A DNA stretch of 28,023 bases from UBA9619 sp964630665. GTDB lineage: Bacteria; Pseudomonadota; Gammaproteobacteria; Arenicellales; UBA868. The notes beneath the pieces are model-generated. The model was not told where the DNA came from, did no database searches, and saw nothing but the letters and a program-made list of their open reading frames with translations. The position numbers and the translations under genes were made by a program. The stretch covers positions 1 to 28,023 of the forward strand of contig CAZVVN010000039.1 in NCBI GenBank assembly GCA_964630665.1, written 5' to 3'. The stretch's first letter is position 1. Each line of letters starts with the position of its first letter. This document shows, one piece after another, positions 22,076 through 28,023 of this stretch.

Positions 22076-25000
22076 TCATTCAGGAAACTCCCGCCGCCCA
22101 AGGGCTTCCCTTAGCCAGCTATCGAGCAACATCGCCTTTTCTGAGCGAACGTTCTGAGTCTGGTACAACCCTACGTTGATTGACCTCATGTGGGGCAAAT
22201 CGATCCCTGATTCAAGCACCCTCATCCCCGAAACCAGTGTCGGCTGGGTCAGCGCACTAATCCCCAGACCTTGGACGACTGCTTCCTGCAGTCCAGAAAT
22301 ATCGGGGCTCTGGTATACCACATACCAGTTGCGCCCGACAGCATTCAGGCTCTCGACTACTCGGCTACGGTATTCGCACCCTTCCGGATGTACAACCAAT
22401 GGCACAGCCTCCTCGTCGCGCAGTACAAAATCCGACGCGACTGCCCAGACCGGGTCTATTTCCCAGGTCTCGGACAGCCAATTTTCACTGCCCTCCCGCA
22501 CAATAGCTATCGCAGTGTCTAGCTCGCCTAGAACAAGACTCTCCACAAGCAGATCACTCAAATCACACCGGACCACAATGGGAACATCGGTATTCTTTTC
22601 ACGAAACTCAGCCAATTGATCATTCAAATACGCTAACCCATAATCTGTTGGCAGGCCTACATGAAGCGCCTGTTCCGCACACGGTGGGACATAGACGTAC
22701 GGGTTATCCTGTTGCTTGAAGAACTCGGTGAAATCCTGGGCCAACACGGGCCTACTAAAATAGAACCCTTGGCCAATATGGCAGCCCAGATCGCGAAGAT
22801 GCTGCATGCTATCTTTTGTCTCAACGCCTTCTGCCACTATCATTAGTTCAAGACTGCGCGCCAGTTGAACTACCGCTCGTACAATCGCCCAGTTCTGACG
22901 ATCAGTGTTGCGGACAAACGATTGATCTATCTTGAGCTTATCAAACGGCAGCCGGGCCAAATAGGAAAGACTGGAATAACCGGTACCAAAATCATCTATC
23001 GCAATCTTGATGCCGAGGGCCTTGAGTTCACCTAGCGTCTTGATGATCCAATCGATGTCCTCAACGACAATGGATTCAGTTATCTCGAGCTCAAGCCACT
23101 CTGGCGAGAGCCCTGTGCGGGAAAGCACTTCGCGAACCTGCTCAATAAGATCCGGTTGGCGGAACTGCACCACCGAAACGTTTACTGACATAGTCACAGG
23201 GGCGTAGCCCTCGTCCTGCCAGTGCTTAGCCTGCCGGCTGGCCTCTTCTAGGACCCATTTCCCAATCGGGATGATAAGCCCGCTCTCCTCGGCGACCGGA
23301 ATGAATTCTGCTGGAGAAATTGGTTGGCTCTCAGGCTTATTACCACTACCTGGCCTGGACCAGCGAAGCAACGCTTCAGTGCCCGTTAACTGCCCAGACT
23401 GCAGATCGATCTGAGGCTGGTAATGCAGTTCAAACTGCGACTCCTGTAGCGCGACTCTCAGATCGTTCTCGAGTCTGAATCTTTCTCCAGACCCTTTCCT
23501 ACGGGCCGCTCTCCAATCAAAATAGTGGAAGGTATCGCTTTCCTCGGACGCATATTGCAAAGCCAGTTGAGATTTCTTCAACAAACTTCCAAGACTTTTC
23601 CCATCCTTGGGGTAAAGAGCAATCCCCGCACTCAATGTAAAGGTTAGATCTTCCGCCGCACCTCTTCCATAATCACTAATCTGGAACGGAAACCTCATTG
23701 CTTCCTGAAGTAATGTGGTCGTTGTCTCAGATTCTTCTCGGGAATTTGCGCACAACTCTGCCACAAAATATTCGTTCCCCTGGCCGCGACCCAGCACGAC
23801 CTCGTCGGGAACCGATTCTCTCAACCTGGCGGCCACATCCTTTATAAGGCCATTACCCACTTCCGTTCCGTAAAGCTGATTGACCGATTGAAACCGGTCA
23901 ATCCTGACTCGAATCACGTATATTTCTTTGCCCGACTGCTCAGCTTCTCGCATCGCAGTCCGGCCAAGCTGTTCAAGGTGCTCCAGGTTCGGGAGCCCCG
24001 TCAGTCTGTCTGTTAAAGTGAGTCTTTTCTCCTTTTGCCGTTCAGCCGTTACATCGGTATGTAGATACGCCAAACCTCCGCCAGCAAGCTTATGTGTCCG
24101 TACATCGATCACCCGACCGTCCGCTAACTCAAGATCGCCGCGCCACTCTTTCCAGTCACCTTTCAGAGATGTCACGATTCTCGACACATGCTCTTCCGGA
24201 TTTTCTTTGCCGTACAAACGATCGTATACCCCCATCTCTGCCAATCGCTTAAGTATGATCTTGAACGAATCACCCACTTTCCAGGGCCAATCTTCAAGCC
24301 CGTAGAGTGCGTTGGCAGCGGGATTCAAATGAACGATCTTAAGATCGCTGTCGATGATGGAGATTCCGACATCAAGATAGTCGAGGGTATCAAGACCCAT
24401 GCGATTTTCCAGCTCTTCAATTTTATCCTCTTTGTCCCGAAGATCCGTGAGATCCCTGATACTGGCGGTGAACTTGCCGTAGTCACTTGAGGAAGACTCC
24501 ACGACCAGTAGCTCAATCGGAATAACCTCTCCATCCTTTCTCATCCCTGTTACTTCGACCACCTGGCCAAGTACTCTTTTCTCTCCCGTTCTGAGATATC
24601 GCTCCACACCTTGGTGGTGCTTCTCAGCAAGATCGTCACTGCCCATCAAAATATCGACTGACTGGCCAACAAGCTCTGACGAGTCGTAACCAAAGATTGT
24701 TTCGGCTGCCGGATTGGCTGACTGAATGATGCTTTCGGAATCTATAGTTACCACACCATCGAGGGATGCATCATGGATTTGTCTGATTTCAAGCAAACGC
24801 TCTTCGGCGAACTTCTGTTCTTTTTTCGCTTCCCGGCGCCTGGCATTCGTAACATCTACTATGACATCGACCTGATCACCGTTACCAATCGCATGCATTC
24901 GGATCTCAATAATTCGACCGTCTGGTAAGGTTTGGTCGATAACATGTATTGAGCCTGCCTCTTGCGATTGAGCTTTGACCACTTCCATACGCTGTGTGAC

Positions 25001-26077
25001 AAACGCCTCAATATCGTCAACCTCACCATATAGGCCATGCTCTGCGTCATAACGAATAATTGCCTCATTCGGCGTGCCGGGTCGGGTCAACTCTTCGGGG
25101 TATTCAAATATAGTTCGAAAGTGCTGATTTGATCGAATCAATCGAGCCTTTTCATCGTATATCGCCACGCCGATACCGAGTTGATCCAACAATTCTGTCA
25201 ATCCCCCTCTTTCCAGCTGATCGACCCTCTGGTTCTGCTCACGAACCTTTCTTTGGCTTTCCGTAACGTCAACATTCAAGAACAAAAAGCCACCGGCAGG
25301 GAGTGGGCGAACTCGAATCTCCACAAATAGACCAGGTTTTGTTTCTCTTACAAGATCATAAGACTCACGCCGTCCGAGCAACTTGATACGCTCATCGACT
25401 ATCGTTTCTATTTCGCCCGGACCGTACATTCCTTCCTCAGCCGCCACCCGTATGATCGACTTAAACGGAACACCCGGTTTCAACAAGTCCTGGTTTGCAA
25501 CAACGCTTAGTCTTGTCCACGCCTGATTTGCGAACAACACGTCTAGGTTCGAGTCGAGGAGGAGAATCCCCGTATCGATTTCTGACAACGCTTCATATCC
25601 CGTTCTATTGTCGAGTTCCTCTGCGAGCTGTTGAATTCTTTGTTCTCTCTCCAGTGTCGTTCGTCGCTCATCCGTAACATCCGTATATACCGTTACAAAC
25701 CCATCGCGCCCAGCCGATATAGGGCGCCCGACAATCCGAATCACTCTGCCATCCGACCTCTCCTGCTCGAAATCATGAGGCTCGAATTTTCTGGCAAGAT
25801 CTATTCGTTCCCTAACCAGCTTTTCGACATCGCCTTCACCATATTCACCTTTCTCAGCGATATACCAGTACATCTTTTCTATAGAAGTCCCGGATCGAGC
25901 CAAACTGGGGGGCAATTGCATCAGGCTCAGGAAAATCGGATTGGAGGCAACAAGATTCAAATTTCGATCAAACAAAGTGACGCCTTGATCGACATGGTTC
26001 AGTACATCGAATTCAGGCAAACGCTCTGTCATAGGGACTGACCGAAAGAGCTTTTTGAATAATCTATCGCGGAGCAT
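22076..26077 (-). CDS. PAS(5)-degenerate GGDEF-EAL protein fused to a LysR-type effector domain
   Basis: A 1333-residue cytoplasmic protein without membrane segments. Order: PAS_7-like domains at about 25-138, 162-275 and 295-412, a conventional PAS at 430-548, another PAS_7-like at 562-680, GGDEF at 684-855, EAL at 866-1122 and a LysR-type substrate-binding domain at 1136-1326. The GGDEF loop reads GQGNEYF (765-771), so no cyclase activity is expected. The EAL domain keeps E901 (EALLR), N966, E998, D1028/D1029, K1049, E1083 and Q1103, so c-di-GMP hydrolysis to pGpG is likely. The C-terminal domain shows ALHVGLPTDYG, RCDLSDLLVESLVLGELDTA, LVVHPEGCEYRS, YQSPDISGLQEAVVQGLGIS, the hallmark of the LTTR effector fold, but no HTH accompanies it. 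A second start at MTERLPEF (26032) is possible; neither has a clear ribosome binding site. Confidence 0.92.
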   Translation of the reverse strand: MLRDRLFKKLFRSVPMTERLPEFDVLNHVDQGVTLFDRNLNLVASNPIFLSLMQLPPSLARSGTSIEKMYWYIAEKGEYGEGDVEKLVRERIDLARKFEPHDFEQERSDGRVIRIVGRPISAGRDGFVTVYTDVTDERRTTLEREQRIQQLAEELDNRTGYEALSEIDTGILLLDSNLDVLFANQAWTRLSVVANQDLLKPGVPFKSIIRVAAEEGMYGPGEIETIVDERIKLLGRRESYDLVRETKPGLFVEIRVRPLPAGGFLFLNVDVTESQRKVREQNQRVDQLERGGLTELLDQLGIGVAIYDEKARLIRSNQHFRTIFEYPEELTRPGTPNEAIIRYDAEHGLYGEVDDIEAFVTQRMEVVKAQSQEAGSIHVIDQTLPDGRIIEIRMHAIGNGDQVDVIVDVTNARRREAKKEQKFAEERLLEIRQIHDASLDGVVTIDSESIIQSANPAAETIFGYDSSELVGQSVDILMGSDDLAEKHHQGVERYLRTGEKRVLGQVVEVTGMRKDGEVIPIELLVVESSSSDYGKFTASIRDLTDLRDKEDKIEELENRMGLDTLDYLDVGISIIDSDLKIVHLNPAANALYGLEDWPWKVGDSFKIILKRLAEMGVYDRLYGKENPEEHVSRIVTSLKGDWKEWRGDLELADGRVIDVRTHKLAGGGLAYLHTDVTAERQKEKRLTLTDRLTGLPNLEHLEQLGRTAMREAEQSGKEIYVIRVRIDRFQSVNQLYGTEVGNGLIKDVAARLRESVPDEVVLGRGQGNEYFVAELCANSREESETTTTLLQEAMRFPFQISDYGRGAAEDLTFTLSAGIALYPKDGKSLGSLLKKSQLALQYASEESDTFHYFDWRAARRKGSGERFRLENDLRVALQESQFELHYQPQIDLQSGQLTGTEALLRWSRPGSGNKPESQPISPAEFIPVAEESGLIIPIGKWVLEEASRQAKHWQDEGYAPVTMSVNVSVVQFRQPDLIEQVREVLSRTGLSPEWLELEITESIVVEDIDWIIKTLGELKALGIKIAIDDFGTGYSSLSYLARLPFDKLKIDQSFVRNTDRQNWAIVRAVVQLARSLELMIVAEGVETKDSMQHLRDLGCHIGQGFYFSRPVLAQDFTEFFKQQDNPYVYVPPCAEQALHVGLPTDYGLAYLNDQLAEFREKNTDVPIVVRCDLSDLLVESLVLGELDTAIAIVREGSENWLSETWEIDPVWAVASDFVLRDEEAVPLVVHPEGCEYRSRVVESLNAVGRNWYVVYQSPDISGLQEAVVQGLGISALTQPTLVSGMRVLESGIDLPHMRSINVGLYQTQNVRSEKAMLLDSWLREALGRREFPE

Positions 26078-26363
26078 TGGGCTGAGAGCGGCAAGATTTC
26101 AACAGCTTCAAGGTAGTGAAAATAGCGAATTTCGGTCTATGTGTCAACTTTCTCTCTTTTGGAGTTATTTAATGCATCCCAGTTCTTCTTTTTCGTGTTA
26201 CCGCAACGGGAAGGTGTCCCCGAAATCCTATTTATGACGCCTTTTCAGTTACTTCGGACAGCTTGTTGTGCTCAGTTCGAGTGGTTGTTTGGCAGTCGGT
26301 GACAATTTGTCTGGGCACAGCGAGAAACCACACCCAGAAAAGACGCTAAGGCCTGCCTTCTTC

Positions 26364-27971
26364 TTAGTGTTGATTTGAGGCGACTTGATTGCGCCCACCT
26401 GACTTTGCGCTATAGAGATTGTCGTCGGCTGCTTTTATCAGATCTCCCACGCTTCCCTGGACCCCGGGCTCCACAGTTGCAACCCCGATGCTCGCCGTCA
26501 CGAAGTCATGGAATGGGGAAGCCTTGTGTTCGAGTTCTTCTTCTATGAGAGCCTGGCGCAGTCTTTCCGCCACTTGGATCGCTTGCTCCAGGACGGTCTC
26601 CGGAAGCAGAACAGCAAACTCTTCGCCACCATAACGAGCAACGAGATCGGATGATCGTTTAACCTTGCTTTTCAATACGGATGCCGCCTTTTTCAGACAG
26701 ATATCGCCCGCAAGATGTCCATAGGTATCGTTATATGGCTTGAAGTAATCAAGGTCGATCATTAACAGTGAAAGGGAGCCACTTCCCCTTTCGGCGATGC
26801 GTTGCCATTCCTGCTCGATCCGATACTGAAACTCCCTGCGGTTCGCTACTTGAGTCATGCCGTCAAACCGAGCGTCCCTTTCCATCGATGTAATCCGCCG
26901 TCGATCGGCTACAAGTTTCGCAATCCGAGCTCTGTGTAATACCTCACTGCTGTCAACCGACATGTGCTCTACAGCCCCATTACGCAGAGATCGAAGCTCA
27001 GCCTCCTCAGTGGGCTGTTGAGCAGCAAGCACCCAAGATACTCCTCTGGTCTTTAGCAGTTCGGCAAATTCACTCAGCCCATCATCGTCTATGAACTCAT
27101 CTTCGATGATCAAAAAATCAATCTCTTCGTTGTCTACCAGCATCTGCCGGCAACTTGCGAGTTCGGAATAATGGAGGACTTCGCATGTCTCACGGAGAAT
27201 TTTCACCAACGGCCACAGGTGGTCCATCCAACCGAAGACAATGGTTATCGGCCGAGGCTGAAACACGCATACGTCGTCATTGACAAAGTGCGCGCGCCGC
27301 CCAACCAGGTATTGATAAAGAGCTTCTTCAGTCGGCAGTCCCCGTAAAAGAGCGTTGTTCGAACGGTTCTCAATAATTGGTATTCGACGATCAAAATTTA
27401 CATCGGTTTCCCATCTTTCCTGCCACTCGATCAAATCCTGAGGTTCCGGACCTAACAACCGCCAGAATTCCAAAAGTGACAAAGCTTCCAAACTTCCATC
27501 CTCTTTTTGCCGAACGCTGGAGTCGACATAATTTCCCAACCCTACTTTGGCCAGAATCGTTTCTAGAACTGCGGGATCTCCTAGGTTCAGGCCCTCTTGC
27601 CAGAGGGCTCGATAAAGTTCCAGACGAAGATCAGAAACTTGCTTGCGGTCATACTTATCAATGGCCATGACAAGCCGAGTTGCCAGACTGCTCTCTGGTC
27701 GCGTGCGTGGGAGCGAGACTGACACATCTGGCGCTCGATGGTGTATGGCAAAGACTTCGTTAGCGAGAAGACTTTCATCTTCGAGGCTGAAAAAAGTATC
27801 GGATAACTCAGGAGCGTGGACGATCAAGCGCCATTCGATCTTATCCAACAACTCCCAGGCAGCAAAACGTTCATGCAGCGCAAAGCAAAAAGGACAGTTA
27901 AGGTCGCCATAAACAACAAACTTGTCCAGTTCTTCAGCATGGATTTGCGACAGATAGGCGTTGTCAGTCAT
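26364..27971 (-). CDS. DsbA-like/degenerate receiver/GGDEF diguanylate cyclase
   Basis: A 535-residue protein with no signal peptide or membrane segment. Residues 15-228 form a DsbA/FrnE-like thioredoxin-fold domain with redox motif C26-P-F-C29, an inserted helical part (about 95-185) and a probable cis-proline at P198 in RRIPII. Residues 240-355 look like a response-regulator receiver, but the phospho-acceptor position in FLIIEDE is Glu290, the acidic pair after strand 1 is missing and the strand-5 lysine is lost. Residues 362-531 are GGDEF, with GGEEF at 448-452, IDLDYFKPYND and inhibitory site RSSD (439-442), so an active, product-inhibited diguanylate cyclase is likely. This suggests thiol- or ligand-controlled c-di-GMP synthesis in the cytoplasm. 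It lies 286 bases upstream of the EAL gene on the same strand, a possible opposing pair. Confidence 0.9.
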   Translation of the reverse strand: MTDNAYLSQIHAEELDKFVVYGDLNCPFCFALHERFAAWELLDKIEWRLIVHAPELSDTFFSLEDESLLANEVFAIHHRAPDVSVSLPRTRPESSLATRLVMAIDKYDRKQVSDLRLELYRALWQEGLNLGDPAVLETILAKVGLGNYVDSSVRQKEDGSLEALSLLEFWRLLGPEPQDLIEWQERWETDVNFDRRIPIIENRSNNALLRGLPTEEALYQYLVGRRAHFVNDDVCVFQPRPITIVFGWMDHLWPLVKILRETCEVLHYSELASCRQMLVDNEEIDFLIIEDEFIDDDGLSEFAELLKTRGVSWVLAAQQPTEEAELRSLRNGAVEHMSVDSSEVLHRARIAKLVADRRRITSMERDARFDGMTQVANRREFQYRIEQEWQRIAERGSGSLSLLMIDLDYFKPYNDTYGHLAGDICLKKAASVLKSKVKRSSDLVARYGGEEFAVLLPETVLEQAIQVAERLRQALIEEELEHKASPFHDFVTASIGVATVEPGVQGSVGDLIKAADDNLYSAKSGGRNQVASNQH

Positions 27972-28023
27972 AGCGCTCAGCGTCTCTATTCAACAACGGT
28001 TTTCATGTGCCTGGCAACCAAAT

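Noticed and set aside
1..28023. tRNA, rRNA, CRISPR arrays, riboswitches, insertion sequences
   Set aside because: None could be recognised by reading both strands; short RNAs cannot be excluded without a covariance-model search.

Overview
The window looks like a chromosomal segment of a free-living, aerobic, Gram-negative proteobacterium, most likely a gammaproteobacterium of marine or soil type. This rests on the type IV pilin, the PilB/MshE-type ATPase, the TIGR02444/DUF2390 protein and the density of c-di-GMP proteins. It is an inference; no rRNA, tRNA or other taxonomic marker is present. I saw no insertion sequences, CRISPR arrays or phage modules.

The left 16.4 kb is a catabolic region for an aromatic, probably carboxylated and perhaps amino-substituted, compound. 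The plus-strand run (3-4615) encodes a UbiD-type prenyl-FMN decarboxylase (cut by the left edge), its UbiX flavin prenyltransferase, a nitroreductase-family flavoprotein, a 42-residue small ORF, a two-module VOC/type I extradiol dioxygenase-like protein and a fumarylacetoacetate hydrolase-family enzyme. Convergent to it is a complete branched-chain-amino-acid-type ABC uptake operon (9343 down to 4647: binding protein, LivH, LivM, LivG, LivF). A RidA-family protein resembling 2-aminomuconate deaminase (minus strand) is divergent from a carboxymuconolactone decarboxylase-family protein, a 2-amino/2-hydroxymuconic semialdehyde dehydrogenase and a membrane desaturase/hydroxylase-type di-iron protein (plus strand). 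A minus-strand group (16449 down to 13243) adds an HpaB-type flavin monooxygenase, a TIGR02444 protein and a class III (LigB/HpcB-type) ring-cleaving dioxygenase. Together these give uptake, ring hydroxylation and/or decarboxylation, meta-cleavage, semialdehyde oxidation, deamination and hydrolysis. The exact substrate cannot be read from the sequence.

The right 11.5 kb is a cyclic-di-GMP and surface-appendage region. It holds a type IV pilin gene behind a sigma-54-like promoter, a membrane HAMP-GGDEF diguanylate cyclase, a small secreted protein, a PilB/MshE-type assembly ATPase with an N-terminal c-di-GMP-binding (MshEN) motif pair, and a phage-repressor-like HTH regulator. It ends with two large signalling proteins of unusual architecture. 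One is a 1333-residue protein with five PAS domains, a degenerate GGDEF, an intact EAL domain and a C-terminal LysR-type effector-binding domain. The other is a 535-residue protein joining a DsbA-like thiol-redox domain (CPFC), a degenerate receiver and an intact GGDEF domain.

The points most worth attention are these two signalling fusions, a UbiD C-terminal tail made of three 20-residue repeats with a conserved RIAAD core, and a translationally coupled small ORF in the decarboxylase operon.
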